Below, one piece after another: positions 52,168-62,501 of a stretch of 64,000 nucleotides of DNA. Origin of the DNA: a bacterium (GTDB lineage Bacteria > Zixibacteria > MSB-5A5 > GN15 > FEB-12); NCBI GenBank assembly GCA_016708025.1, contig JADJGQ010000001.1, positions 248,001-312,000 on the forward strand, written 5' to 3'. The notes under the pieces were generated by a model, which was not told where the DNA came from, ran no database searches, and worked only from the letters and a program-made list of their open reading frames with translations. The first letter of the stretch is position 1. The number at the start of each line of letters is the position of its first letter. The translations under genes were made by a program, and so were the position numbers.

Positions 52168-54000
52168 CTAGTTGTAAGACTGACGGTTGGCGCGCGCCAC
52201 GTTGTTCACGATCTTCGATGATTGCATCAGATTCTCGTACCAGCGGGAGTACATCTCCTGCTGCTTGGCCGACATGATCTGCGAATAGATCGAATCACGC
52301 TTTTCGTTGAACTGCGTCAGGTCGGGGGACTGCTTCTCAATCAACTGCATCACCGCCGCGCCGGCGCTGTAACTGATCGGACCGACGATCTCACCAGGCG
52401 TCGACATCGAGAATGCCGCCGAGATCGCCACCGGATCACGGCCCAGTTCCGTCTGATAGCTATTGCGGGTCAGCCAGTCGGTGGTCGTGTAGATCAGCCC
52501 GTTCGCCTTAGCCGCAATCTCAAGCGACTGTCCCGCGCGGGTGCCGGCGACCACTCTCTCTGCTTGCGCGCGGCACTGCTCAGCGATCATTTCGCGACGG
52601 ACTTCCTGCGTTACGCGAGGTTTCGCTTCTTCATACTGTGCTTCGCCGGCAGGGAGACGCTGCGCCACTTCAAGAACGAAAAACGCTGAGTTGTTTTCCA
52701 TGACCGTGGATACAGCGCCAACTTCATTCTGAAACGCGAACGAATCCGCTACCACATCATATCCGATGAACGGCACTGCCATCCGACGGCTGAACGGAGT
52801 GGTTGTCTTGACTTCGAGACCAGTCTCACTCACCGCGGCGCTGAACCCCTTTTCGTCGGCGATCAACTGGAAATCAGAGAGCCGCTGGTAAGAGGCATCC
52901 AGTGAACTCTGCGATGATTCCACGCGCAGGAGAATATGTGAAGTATGTGCTTCGCGTACTTTCGGAGTGCCCGGCGTCAAAACCGTGTCCCGGTACCCGT
53001 GATGCTTGATTATGTGCCAGCCAAATTGGGTGCGGAATGGCTCGCTGACTTCGCCTTCCTGCATTCTAAATGTCATCTGATCGAATTCCGGGACCATCTT
53101 CCCCTGCTGATACCAGCCCAGGTCGCCTCCGGCCGCCGATGAGCCATCTTCGGAGTAGGTCCTGGCCATCTCGGCAAAATCTGCCCCTCCACGGATCGAA
53201 TCATAGATCACTTTCAAACGGGCACCGGTCGATGACCAGTCTTCGTCGGTCGGCTTCTTTTCCAGCATGACCAGATTGAGAACCGCCCGCTCTTCCACTT
53301 TGTATTTCTCTTTGTTCTTCTCAAAATACTGCTTCAACTGATCTTCAGTCGGCGCCGGTGTGCTGGCCGCAAAACGGCTCTGCGGCACATTAACCAGTCC
53401 GATCTTCACCGACTCAAACCCTTCCAGGAACGTCTGTCTCAGTTCGGTCTCGGAGACCGCAACAGTCTGGACGACGATCTCCTGCATTTTGAGTCGCTCA
53501 ATCTCGCCCCGAACGCCAGGTTCAAGCTGGGCCCAGAATGAGGTCCACTGCGGATCGGCCATTGCCTGCACATACTTCTGATAATCGAACTGACCGTTCG
53601 TCAGAAATGCCGGAACCTGTTGGAGGTATGACGGAGGCTGCATTCTCAAATAGGCATACAGCTCTTTTTCCGTGACGACGATATTGTTTTTGGCCGCTTC
53701 CTGGCTCAGCAACTCGTCATGGACCAACTGGTTCCAGGCGGTCTGCTCAAGCTCGCGGATCTTGCTGTCCGGCACCTCGGCATCAGACCGTTGCGACTCA
53801 TTCTGATAGAGCTGTGTGTAAAGCCGCTGGTACATTTCCCAGGTGACATTTTCGCCGTTGATCGATCCGGCATAGTTGGCTTCGCCCCCCATCGACCGAC
53901 CGGTGATATCCAGACCCCACTCAAGTACGATCATCGCCACGAAAAACAGCAAAACGATGATGATGATAGGGAAGATCATTTTCCGCAATGATTCAAACAT
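52168..54000 (-). CDS. PpiD/SurA-like periplasmic peptidyl-prolyl isomerase
   Basis: 610 aa. N-terminal membrane anchor (IIIIVLLFFVAMIVLEWGLDI), a SurA-type chaperone region with GENVTWEMYQRLY, and a parvulin domain (RAVLNLVMLEKKP ... GADFAEMARTYSEDGSSAAGGDLGWYQQGKMVPEFD ... FGWHIIKHHGY). Assists folding of exported proteins at the inner membrane. Start ATG 54000. Divergent to the M23 gene. Confidence 0.88.
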   Translation of the reverse strand: MFESLRKMIFPIIIIVLLFFVAMIVLEWGLDITGRSMGGEANYAGSINGENVTWEMYQRLYTQLYQNESQRSDAEVPDSKIRELEQTAWNQLVHDELLSQEAAKNNIVVTEKELYAYLRMQPPSYLQQVPAFLTNGQFDYQKYVQAMADPQWTSFWAQLEPGVRGEIERLKMQEIVVQTVAVSETELRQTFLEGFESVKIGLVNVPQSRFAASTPAPTEDQLKQYFEKNKEKYKVEERAVLNLVMLEKKPTDEDWSSTGARLKVIYDSIRGGADFAEMARTYSEDGSSAAGGDLGWYQQGKMVPEFDQMTFRMQEGEVSEPFRTQFGWHIIKHHGYRDTVLTPGTPKVREAHTSHILLRVESSQSSLDASYQRLSDFQLIADEKGFSAAVSETGLEVKTTTPFSRRMAVPFIGYDVVADSFAFQNEVGAVSTVMENNSAFFVLEVAQRLPAGEAQYEEAKPRVTQEVRREMIAEQCRAQAERVVAGTRAGQSLEIAAKANGLIYTTTDWLTRNSYQTELGRDPVAISAAFSMSTPGEIVGPISYSAGAAVMQLIEKQSPDLTQFNEKRDSIYSQIMSAKQQEMYSRWYENLMQSSKIVNNVARANRQSYN

Positions 54001-54212
54001 CTATTCAGACTCCTCTGGTTTGCTTACTCTGGTTCCGCCAGCGGATTGAGCGGGGGCCGAACCGACAATCCACCGAATATAATCAAACATACCGGGATGG
54101 CAACACGTTACGGCCCGGCGACCATTAAAATTGTCTGTCCTTTGGACCTACTGTTTTGTAGTATCGGTACAATGATTAGTTCGACACCGACACCAAGGAA
54201 AAAGATACTGCA

Positions 54213-56528
54213 ATGAATCGTCGCTCAACTTTCCTTCAAATCGCCCGCTTCTCACTAATACTATGTTTAGCAACACCTTGCGCGCTCTTTGCCGCCTGGC
54301 CGCTCGCCGGACAAATTGATCTTTCATCTGGCTTTGGCGATTATCGTTCCGGGCGATTCCATGCCGGTTTGGACCTTCGTACCGGCGGTGTTCCCGGAAA
54401 AGAGGTCAAAGCCCCGGTCGCTGGCTATATCTCGCGAATCCGGATGGCCTATACCGGATATGGGAAAGGTCTCTATATGACCGGCGATGATGGCCATACC
54501 TATGTTTTTGGTCATCTTCAGGGATTTAATCCGCTCCTCGAGAAGCTGGTTAAAGCCAAACAAACCCAGGCAAGACGCTACTTTGTTGATATAGAATTGC
54601 CAGCCGACTCAATTCGCGTTAAGCCGGGTGAGCTGATCGCCTATTCCGGACAGACCGGTGCCGGTGCACCACACCTGCACTTTGAGAAACGTGCCCCCAA
54701 CAATATTCCGCTCAATCCGCTGACCCACGGTTACAAACTCTCAGACAAAGTACGGCCAACCTTTGAGCGCGTCGGCTTCCAGATGACCGATGATCACTCC
54801 CTTTTCTCCGACGGTAATAGAAAGATCTTCTTCCCGGTCAAAGGGACCGGCAAGGCCGGATCTTTCAAACTGGACACCGTTTTGTACTTCAACGCCCCTT
54901 TCGGCTTGCTCGCGGACTGCTACGACATGATGCGTACGGGGGGCATGCGCCAGACTGTTTACCGAATGCAGTTGTATGTCGATCAGACTCTCTACTACCA
55001 GGTCGAAATGGACACGATCGACTACAACGAGACTGCCGCGGCCAGCCTGATCTATGATTTTGGCGAAGCAGTTGATGGTGAACCGCGCGTCAAGCGACTC
55101 TACCACCGTATTGGCAATGGGTATGCCGGAACCACCAGCTATGGACCGGGGAAGGGGATTGTCGGTTCTGAAGATCAGCTTGCTTGGGGCTTGCACAATC
55201 TTCGGATCGTGGCCGAAGATGCCTTTGGCAACCGTAGCGAATTGACCGCAGCTTTTATCTGGGGGCCGTCCGAGGATCTGCATCCGTTCGACTCTATGGT
55301 CACGATCAATGATACCACGATCGACTACTACTTTTCAGTTCACGCCGCATATCAGCAGTTAGGGATCATTTCCCGGGCGGTATTCTTGAATCGTGGCGAC
55401 ACCTGGCATAAGGTGCCTCATGCCATCATCAGTGAACCGGAACCGAATCGCGTTGTAGTGCGAATGACCGGGGATGGTCAGCCACGGGCGGTCTTCCGTT
55501 TCCAGTATACCACTCAGACAAAGTGCCAGATCGCTGACTTTCCCTTCAATGGATTTGCGCTTCGCGGCATTCTCCCTCCGAAAGTTGCCTACGAATTGAC
55601 TGATGACGGGATGATTGTGCGGGGCGAACTCGCCGGTCGAACCGGCTATCACGCGCAGGTCGAGTTGTTTCAAGGCGACAGCCTGCTCGGTATCGAACAT
55701 CTCCGGCGATTCATCTCGATGAACCACTATGCCTTTTACATCCCTACCAAGCCTGAATACCAGATGATCACGCGAATTCAACTGCGCTTTCAGAGCGAAC
55801 TGGGGATCGAACCACGCGTGCTCGATTCTTTGATGATAATCCAGGCGGGACGCCGGGATACTGTCAGGCTCGCGGTTGACACCCTATTCGAGTTAGTGAT
55901 CGATAGCACTGATCTTTACCAGCCGTGCTTTGTTGACCTGCGAAAGTCGGTGCTTTCCGGAAAAGATGCGCTTCGCCTGATGACCGATCACTACATGTTT
56001 GGACCGGAAGACCTTTTGCTAAAAGGCCCGGTAGACCTGCGGGCGCGCCTGCTCAAACCGTTCCCTCTCCCCAAGCAACTAGGGCTCTGCCGTCTGGATA
56101 AGAAGAAAGATGCCTGGGTCTGGCTCGGTACGACAATCAATCCAAAAGGTGAGCTGATTGCCACCGCCAACCGTGGCGGTTCCTATCTGGTTGTCGCCGA
56201 TTTCCAGCCCCCCAAGATCAGCGGGATCAGTCTGCCGGAATATCGTCCCATCAAAGAGCCAACCCCTGAGATAAGATTCACCTTGAGCGATGATCTCTCC
56301 GGATTTGAAGATGATAGAAGCATAATAATCACGATCGATGGCACCTGGCAGATCCCGGAATATGATCCGGAGACCAAGATCTGTCGGACCACACCCCTCC
56401 AGCCCCTGAAATCGGGCGAACATCAGTTGAAGATCATTGCCGTGGACCGCGCCGGCAATCAGGCACAGAAGAGCGTGACGTTTCAGATCGCCGATAATAC
56501 CGCCGCCAAAAAGGGGAAGGGGAAGTAG
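54213..56528 (+). CDS. Large M23 (LytM) metallopeptidase
   Basis: 771 aa. Signal peptide, then the M23 domain near residues 35-170 with H50 and D54 (RFHAGLDLR), DGHTYVFGHL and GAPHLHFEKR, so zinc ligands are present and it may cleave peptidoglycan cross-links. The long C-terminal part holds beta-sandwich domains (ISGISLPEYRPIKEPTPEIRFTLSDDLSGFED). Followed 6 bp later by the rhomboid gene. Confidence 0.87.
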   Translation: MNRRSTFLQIARFSLILCLATPCALFAAWPLAGQIDLSSGFGDYRSGRFHAGLDLRTGGVPGKEVKAPVAGYISRIRMAYTGYGKGLYMTGDDGHTYVFGHLQGFNPLLEKLVKAKQTQARRYFVDIELPADSIRVKPGELIAYSGQTGAGAPHLHFEKRAPNNIPLNPLTHGYKLSDKVRPTFERVGFQMTDDHSLFSDGNRKIFFPVKGTGKAGSFKLDTVLYFNAPFGLLADCYDMMRTGGMRQTVYRMQLYVDQTLYYQVEMDTIDYNETAAASLIYDFGEAVDGEPRVKRLYHRIGNGYAGTTSYGPGKGIVGSEDQLAWGLHNLRIVAEDAFGNRSELTAAFIWGPSEDLHPFDSMVTINDTTIDYYFSVHAAYQQLGIISRAVFLNRGDTWHKVPHAIISEPEPNRVVVRMTGDGQPRAVFRFQYTTQTKCQIADFPFNGFALRGILPPKVAYELTDDGMIVRGELAGRTGYHAQVELFQGDSLLGIEHLRRFISMNHYAFYIPTKPEYQMITRIQLRFQSELGIEPRVLDSLMIIQAGRRDTVRLAVDTLFELVIDSTDLYQPCFVDLRKSVLSGKDALRLMTDHYMFGPEDLLLKGPVDLRARLLKPFPLPKQLGLCRLDKKKDAWVWLGTTINPKGELIATANRGGSYLVVADFQPPKISGISLPEYRPIKEPTPEIRFTLSDDLSGFEDDRSIIITIDGTWQIPEYDPETKICRTTPLQPLKSGEHQLKIIAVDRAGNQAQKSVTFQIADNTAAKKGKGK

Positions 56529-56534
56529 CCGTTC

Positions 56535-57248
56535 ATGTTTTTTCCGATTCGCGATGACAACCCGACCTTTCGAAAACCGATCCTGACCGTCGCTTTGATC
56601 GCGGTCAACACGCTGATCTTTCTCTACACGAAATCACTTGGCGAAGAGGGCTTCGCCCGCTTCATCTATTCGTTTGGATTTATCCCCGACCTTTTCCTCG
56701 GCACTAGCCAAAGCTATGACTTGCCGACCAGCTATTACCTGACTCCGCTTACCTCCATGTTCCTGCATGGTGGGTGGATGCATCTGATCGGCAACATGCT
56801 GGTCCTCTGGGTCTACGGCAACAATATCGAGGATTACTTCGGTCCGGTGAAATTCCTGATCTTCTATGTGATCGCCGGGTTTGCCGCCGTGGCGCTTTAC
56901 GCGCTCTTTAATCTCGATTCACGCATCCCGCTCGTCGGTGCCTCCGGGGCGATCGCCGGAGTCATGGGAGCCTATATGGTGCTGCATCCGCGTGCTGAGA
57001 TCACCGTACTCATCTTCTTTTTTTTCATTCAGTTTGTCGTGTTGCCTGCCAAGGTCGTACTTGGCCTCTGGTTCGGACTACAGGTAGTCATGTCGCTCAT
57101 CGGGTCTGGCTCCGGAGGAGGGACCGCCTGGCTCGCGCATGTTGGTGGGTTTATTTTCGGATATCTTTTGCTACGCTTGCTCGTGAAATTGTGGGGGAGG
57201 CACGGTGGCAGTGGCGAGCGGCAACAAGTCTATCGTATGAATTGGTAA
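56535..57248 (+). CDS. Rhomboid-family intramembrane serine protease
   Basis: 237 aa. GxSx in GASGAIAG with Ser137, catalytic His202 in AHVGGFIFG, and HLIGN (H83, N87) in WMHLIGNMLVLWVYGNNIED. Six membrane helices. Starts MFFPIRDDNPTF, the usual start. Confidence 0.92.
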   Translation: MFFPIRDDNPTFRKPILTVALIAVNTLIFLYTKSLGEEGFARFIYSFGFIPDLFLGTSQSYDLPTSYYLTPLTSMFLHGGWMHLIGNMLVLWVYGNNIEDYFGPVKFLIFYVIAGFAAVALYALFNLDSRIPLVGASGAIAGVMGAYMVLHPRAEITVLIFFFFIQFVVLPAKVVLGLWFGLQVVMSLIGSGSGGGTAWLAHVGGFIFGYLLLRLLVKLWGRHGGSGERQQVYRMNW

Positions 57249-57570
57249 AGCGACTGGCATCTGGTTTCATGCAGTGAAAATGGATGTGGGAAATCTGACG
57301 CTCGACCTGAAGCGGCCAAAGAGGACGTTTTTGCCAATGATTTCTAAGGGCGACCTGCCAAACCGACCTTCTCATTTGGAACCTGTCGTTGACTTTGCGG
57401 TTGCTCCCATAACCTTTTATCATACAATATCCTACGATCAAGCAACCACCCTTCGGAAGCGAATCGGACAGACCTCAAATCTCAACCGCCGATCTGATCA
57501 GGGCCGCATATCAGCTTGATTTTCCAGACCGCCTCGACCTATATTGAGTTTGTGAAAAATGTAACAGTCT

Positions 57571-57590
57571 CCGACGTACCGAATCGTCGG
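57571..57590 (+). other. Small hairpin in the leader of maeB
   Basis: CCGACG (57571-57576) and CGTCGG (57585-57590) around an 8-nt loop, 12 bp before GAGGAG. The gap 57249-57616 otherwise shows no gene; a frame at 57274-57519 has no ribosome-binding site and no family resemblance. Confidence 0.4.
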
Positions 57591-57616
57591 TCCTTCCATA
57601 GAGGAGTCAACGCATT

Positions 57617-59863
57617 ATGATCACGAAACAGCAAGCTCTCGATTACCACTCGCAAGGTAAACGAGGGAAGATCGAAGTTAATCCGACCAAGCCTTGTATC
57701 ACCCAGCTTGACCTGTCGCTGGCGTATACTCCCGGCGTCGCTCAACCCTGCCTGGAGATTCATAACAATCCTGCGGATGTATACAAATACACCGCCAAGG
57801 GGAATCTTGTCGCTGTTGTTTCCAATGGCACGGCGGTTCTCGGATTAGGTGATATCGGCGCCGCCGCCGGTAAACCGGTGATGGAAGGAAAGGGAGTTCT
57901 TTTCAAAAGATTCGCTGATATCGACGTTTTTGATATCGAACTGGACACGCATGATCCGCAGGAGATCATTCGCTGCTGCCAGATCCTCGAGCCGACATTC
58001 GGTGGTATCAATCTCGAAGATATCAAAGCACCGGAGTGTTTCCTGATCGAAGAAACACTTAAGAAAACAATGAACATTCCGGTCTTCCACGACGACCAGC
58101 ACGGGACCGCGATCATCTCCGGCGCCGCCTTGTTGAACGCACTGGAGATCGTGAAGAAGGATATCGGCAAGGTCCGCGTCGTTTACTCGGGAGCCGGCGC
58201 TGCCGGTATCGCCTGCGCCAAGCTCTACATTTCTCTCGGTGTCAATCCGGAAAATATGCTGATGGTCGACTCCAAGGGAGTTCTCTGGGAGGGGCGCGAA
58301 GATTTCAGCGGCAACAAGTACAAACAATACTTCGTCCGCAAGACCTCATGCCGCACCCTCGGCGATGCCATGAAAGATGCCGACGTCTTTGTCGGCGTGT
58401 CGGTCAAGGATATGGTGACCAAAGAAATGGTGAAATCGATGGGGCGCGACCCGATCATTTTTGCCATGGCGAATCCCGATCCCGAGATCACCTATCCTGA
58501 CGCGATGGATGCCCGCAAGGATCTGATCATGGCGACCGGCCGTTCGGATTATCCGAACCAGGTCAACAATGTTCTCGGTTTCCCGTTCATCTTCCGTGGC
58601 GCACTCGATGTACATGCCACAGCGATCAATGAAGAGATGAAGATCGCCGCTGTCAAAGCGTTGGCCACTTTGGCGAAAGCGGATGTGCCTGAAGAGGTCG
58701 CCCGCGCGTATGGCGTCGATCACTTCAAATTCGGCCGCGAGTATATCATTCCCAAGCCGTTCGATCCGCGAATCCTGGTCTGGGAAGCTTCCGCCGTCGC
58801 GGCTGCCGCGATCGCAACTGGTGTCGCCAAAAACCCGATCGACATCGAGAAGTACAAACATGATCTTGCCCTTCGCATTGGCAAGGGACGGATCATCATG
58901 GGCGCCATTCATGAGAAAGCGAAAAAACAGCCGAAACGAGTAGTTTTCCCCGAAGGAAACTCGCGCCGTATTCTTCGCGCCGCTCATGTGGTTGCCACCG
59001 ATGGTATCGGTCACCCGATCGTCCTTGGTGATCCCGAAGAGATCAAGCAGTTGGCGAAAGACAACGATGTCGAGATGGACGGTATCACCGTCATCAATCC
59101 TTCAACTTCCGACAAACGGAATGCCTATGCCCAGCGTTTCTTCGAATTGCGCCAGCGCAAAGGCGTCACCGCGGACAAAGCTAAGCATATCATGGAGCAT
59201 CGCGAATATTTCGGCATGATGATGCTCGAAATGGGAGACTGCGATGCCGTCCTTTCCGGCGTGACCTCCGAATATCCGCAGACCATCAAACCGGCACTGC
59301 AGATCATCAAGCTGGCCGATGGGATCAAACGCGTCTCCGGTATGTTCGCCATGATCCAGAAGGATCAGGTCTACATGTTCGCCGACACGACGGTAAACGT
59401 TAATCCAACGGCGGAAGAGTTGGCCGAGATAGCCATTCTTTCCTCGAAGGTTGCCCGTCGGTTCAACATTGAACCGAAGATAGCCATGCTGTCGTTCTCA
59501 AACTTTGGCTCTGCGCCGTATCCGGAATCGGAGAAGGTTGCCAAAGCGACTCAGATCGTCCACCAGCGCGCTCCTGAGCTGATGGTGGATGGCGAGATTC
59601 AGGCCGATGCTGCGGTGATGCCTGATTTCGTCGAGCGCTATTTCCCGTTCTCGACGCTCAAGGAGGCAGCCAATGTCTTTATTTTCCCGGACCTTGGTTC
59701 GGCGAATATCGCTTACAAACTGCTTCATCGTATTGGCGGCATGATGGCGGTCGGACCGATCCTGATGGGTCTTTCCAAGCCGGTTCATGTGCTGCACCGC
59801 ACGCTGGAAGTCAACGAGATCGTTGATATGGCCGCGATCGCAGTAGTCGACGCGCAGAAGTAG
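57617..59863 (+). CDS. maeB: NADP-dependent malic enzyme fused to phosphotransacetylase-like domain
   Basis: 748 aa. N-terminal malic enzyme: VYSGAGAAGIACAKLYISLG for cofactor, LGLGDIGAAAGKPVMEGKGVLFKRFADIDVFD, and HDDQHGTAIISGAALLNAL. C-terminal phosphotransacetylase-like domain from about residue 430 (VVFPEGNSRRILRAAHVV, SGVTSEYPQTIKPALQII, FPDLGSANIAYKLLHR) acts in allostery by acetyl-CoA. Converts malate to pyruvate with NADPH. Confidence 0.95.
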   Translation: MITKQQALDYHSQGKRGKIEVNPTKPCITQLDLSLAYTPGVAQPCLEIHNNPADVYKYTAKGNLVAVVSNGTAVLGLGDIGAAAGKPVMEGKGVLFKRFADIDVFDIELDTHDPQEIIRCCQILEPTFGGINLEDIKAPECFLIEETLKKTMNIPVFHDDQHGTAIISGAALLNALEIVKKDIGKVRVVYSGAGAAGIACAKLYISLGVNPENMLMVDSKGVLWEGREDFSGNKYKQYFVRKTSCRTLGDAMKDADVFVGVSVKDMVTKEMVKSMGRDPIIFAMANPDPEITYPDAMDARKDLIMATGRSDYPNQVNNVLGFPFIFRGALDVHATAINEEMKIAAVKALATLAKADVPEEVARAYGVDHFKFGREYIIPKPFDPRILVWEASAVAAAAIATGVAKNPIDIEKYKHDLALRIGKGRIIMGAIHEKAKKQPKRVVFPEGNSRRILRAAHVVATDGIGHPIVLGDPEEIKQLAKDNDVEMDGITVINPSTSDKRNAYAQRFFELRQRKGVTADKAKHIMEHREYFGMMMLEMGDCDAVLSGVTSEYPQTIKPALQIIKLADGIKRVSGMFAMIQKDQVYMFADTTVNVNPTAEELAEIAILSSKVARRFNIEPKIAMLSFSNFGSAPYPESEKVAKATQIVHQRAPELMVDGEIQADAAVMPDFVERYFPFSTLKEAANVFIFPDLGSANIAYKLLHRIGGMMAVGPILMGLSKPVHVLHRTLEVNEIVDMAAIAVVDAQK

Positions 59864-59886
59864 TCGATTTAGATCCGTATAAGAAC

Positions 59887-59917
59887 GGCGCCGGAACGAT
59901 TAGTTCGTTTCGGCGCC
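59887..59917 (+). terminator. Terminator of maeB
   Basis: GGCGCCG (59887-59893) and CGGCGCC (59911-59917) with an inner AACGA/TCGTT stem, loop TTAGT. Weak T tail. Confidence 0.65.
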
Positions 59918-60053
59918 TTCGTTTAGCCTTCGGAATAACTTTCCCAGCCGGTCGGATTCTCCTTTCCCGCATCTCACCTGACCCCCCTTCTCTTGAATTT
60001 TCCCGTATCGCCTAAATCGTTACATCACAATGACGTGTGACGCACGCTCGACT

Positions 60054-60069
60054 TCGGCACACCCCTTGC
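60054..60069 (+). promoter_or_regulatory. Sigma-54-type promoter candidate of the flagellar operon
   Basis: CGGCACACCCCTTGCT has GG and GC 12 bp apart as in TGGCAC-N5-TTGC. It lies 42 bp before the GTG of the first flagellar gene. Direct repeats TGACG-TG-TGACG lie at about 60030-60041, upstream. Confidence 0.6.
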
Positions 60070-60110
60070 TTAATACGGCAACGGAGAAATAGCATCATGC
60101 GGAGTAGTGT

Positions 60111-60908
60111 GTGACAAAAGATAAGACCAAACCCGAAGACGGGGCACAGCCGACTGCCGAAGGGCAGGCCGATAAGGCGGCCCAAAAGCCGGGGCTGATG
60201 AAAAAGCTTATGCCGATCCTCCTGTTCGGCGTGGGTGGATTGGTGCTGCTCGGCGGCGCCGTTTATGTCACCCTGATGTTTCTCGGCGGCGAACCCAAGG
60301 CGGAGGCGGAAGCTGACTCAAAGGTCGTCGTGGCCGACAGCAGTAAACATGCTGACTCGACATCGCATGCTTCGCATACCGATTCACTGCCCACTACCGA
60401 CCATGAGGTCGCTTCCACTGATTCCATGTCTGCCGCGGCCGACAGCGCCGAAGCTGCCGCTGAGTTGACCCGCAATATCGCGGCGATGACCGAGGCACTG
60501 GCTGATCCGACCGCAATCGAAGCTGAGATGGATCACGCCGAAGCTATGGGAAAAGAGGAATCACTCCAGGCAGTCGATTGGCTGACCAAGGAACAGAATA
60601 AACTCGAGACCCGTGAAAAAGAGATCACTTCACGCGAGCAGGAACTGCAGAAGAAAGATCGCGAGATCGCCCAGAAACTGCTCAAGATAGAGCAAGCCAG
60701 TTCTGACCGCGTTACCAATCTCGCCAAACTGTACGATGGGATGGAAGCTGAGGCGGTCTCAAAGATCCTGGCCAACCTCGAGGATGAACTGGTTGTTTCC
60801 ATCATCCCCAAAATGAAACAGAAGAATGCATCGGCCGTGCTGGCTCTTATGCCGCCACAGCGTGCCGCAAATCTCTCTAAACAGATCATAACTCTGGCGA
60901 GCGAATAA
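60111..60908 (+). CDS. MotE-like flagellar chaperone protein with MgtE_N-like domain
   Basis: 265 aa. One N-terminal membrane helix (LMPILLFGVGGLVLLGGAVYVTLMFLGG), then a Ser/Ala/Asp-rich linker, a coiled coil (TKEQNKLETREKEITSREQELQKK), and the domain NLAKLYDGMEAEAVSKILANLEDELVVSIIPKMKQKNASAVLALM. Similar proteins (MotE/YlxF) stabilise MotC in Campylobacterota, in flagellar operons. GTG start has GGAG 6 bp upstream. Operon leader of the hook genes. Confidence 0.75.
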   Translation: MTKDKTKPEDGAQPTAEGQADKAAQKPGLMKKLMPILLFGVGGLVLLGGAVYVTLMFLGGEPKAEAEADSKVVVADSSKHADSTSHASHTDSLPTTDHEVASTDSMSAAADSAEAAAELTRNIAAMTEALADPTAIEAEMDHAEAMGKEESLQAVDWLTKEQNKLETREKEITSREQELQKKDREIAQKLLKIEQASSDRVTNLAKLYDGMEAEAVSKILANLEDELVVSIIPKMKQKNASAVLALMPPQRAANLSKQIITLASE

Positions 60909-60911
60909 CCA

Positions 60912-62489
60912 ATGATGCTGCCGTTTGTCAACATTCTGCCTACCAGCCCAGCCGGGATCGGTTCCGCCAAGCCATTTGGCGGCGAACCGTTGTCGAATGG
61001 GACCGGCGATGGACAAACATTTGAATCATTGATGAACCTGTTCGGCATGGCCGAACCGGCGCTCTCCGCTTTCCCTATTAATAGTGAAGCGAACATTCAG
61101 TCCAAGTCCCTGACCGACGGATCGACCTCGCTGGACGAGGCTATCGCCTCGATGCTGGCCGGATCGATTCAGTCGCCGGTGGCGAATACGGGACTTGAGC
61201 AGACCGTCAAGATCGTAAACGCCGAACTGGCTGGTGATGCGTCATTCCGAGCGGTAACCCCGGAGTCCATACTCCAACCGGTCGAACCGAATCTGCAACT
61301 CGATCAGAAGTTATCGCTACCGATCGCGCAGCCCTGGACCATGACCCTGGCGCAACATCGGCCAATCGACCTGAAACCCGGAAAATATCAGGTTCTCAAG
61401 CAGGATCTGAATAATGGCAAGCTGACGCTTGACCTCAAGTCAACCGACAATGCTGAGCCGATAAAAGTTACAATCCCGATCGAGCTTCTCCACCAGGAAA
61501 GCCACGATGCGATCACGCCTGCAGTAAAGCAGTCTGCAGGCGTTCAGACTACCCCGACCCGCGTCACGCTGGTTTCGCCGAACAAAACCGAGCTCGAGTC
61601 TCTGCTCGGTAAGGTGAATGTCCGCGAAATGGAAGTGACGGTCGAACCGACCAGCGCCGTCTATCAGGCGGCTGATGAACCGATGAAAGTGCAGATCGTC
61701 GCCGAACAGGCCGGACAGAATCTGCTTTTTGCCGGTAAGTTGAATCGTGCTCAACTCAAAGCGCAGACCTCCACCAAAAAGACGGTTTCCGCGGTCGCCA
61801 CACCGGCAACCAACGAAAACCCGACTCCGGTTGCGGCCAATGGATTGACCGTTGACTCTGTCAGCTTGCCGCGCCGTCGTGTGGTGCGCCCGGTCGCGTT
61901 TGAATCTGAGGGCCAGGCGAAAACGCAGGACTCCGAATTGATCGCCAAACTACTGATTCCATCTAGTCAGGACGGGGCGATCAAACAGGATGGGCTCGAT
62001 CAGTTCACCCTAAAGTCAACCAATGTACTTGACCAGACCACGCAACAGGCACGGATGGAGATCCCGCGAGTCAAGATAACCATGCCGCAGGAGATGCCGC
62101 AGATCAAAGCGGATGGCCAGACGATCATGCTGAAGATCGAACCGGAACATCTGGGACCGGCAAAGCTCGAACTGTCTGTCCGCGGCGAGTCAATGTCTGC
62201 CCGTGTGACAGTTGAGACTGTCCATGCCAAAGCGGCGGTAGAAAGCTCTCTCGATCAACTGAACGACCAGCTCGCCCGCGCGGGTGTGAAGGTCAACTAT
62301 ATAGAGGTAAACGTGCGAGGCGGCGGAGCGGACAGCCAGTTCTTCCATCGCCAGTCGGAATGGTTCCGTTCGCAGCAACCTCGTGTCGCCAGGATCGCCG
62401 ATGATCTGCTGGCCGAAGCTTCAAAGATCGTTCCGGCTGCCATGCCGGTCTCGTATCTCGGCGCCGGCAGCGTCAACTTATATGCGTAG
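60912..62489 (+). CDS. fliK: Flagellar hook-length control protein
   Basis: 525 aa. The C-terminal Flg_hook domain is seen in KADGQTIMLKIEPEHLGPAKLELSVRGESMSARVTVETVHAKAAVESSLDQLNDQLARAGV. The N-terminal part is variable and low-complexity as usual. It measures the hook and switches export specificity. Starts 3 bp after the previous gene. Confidence 0.9.
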   Translation: MMLPFVNILPTSPAGIGSAKPFGGEPLSNGTGDGQTFESLMNLFGMAEPALSAFPINSEANIQSKSLTDGSTSLDEAIASMLAGSIQSPVANTGLEQTVKIVNAELAGDASFRAVTPESILQPVEPNLQLDQKLSLPIAQPWTMTLAQHRPIDLKPGKYQVLKQDLNNGKLTLDLKSTDNAEPIKVTIPIELLHQESHDAITPAVKQSAGVQTTPTRVTLVSPNKTELESLLGKVNVREMEVTVEPTSAVYQAADEPMKVQIVAEQAGQNLLFAGKLNRAQLKAQTSTKKTVSAVATPATNENPTPVAANGLTVDSVSLPRRRVVRPVAFESEGQAKTQDSELIAKLLIPSSQDGAIKQDGLDQFTLKSTNVLDQTTQQARMEIPRVKITMPQEMPQIKADGQTIMLKIEPEHLGPAKLELSVRGESMSARVTVETVHAKAAVESSLDQLNDQLARAGVKVNYIEVNVRGGGADSQFFHRQSEWFRSQQPRVARIADDLLAEASKIVPAAMPVSYLGAGSVNLYA

Positions 62490-62501
62490 GAGTGTGAAGA
62501 G

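Noticed and set aside
57274..57519. Plus-strand frame of 81 codons between rhomboid and maeB
   Set aside because: No ribosome-binding site, no family match, random-like composition.
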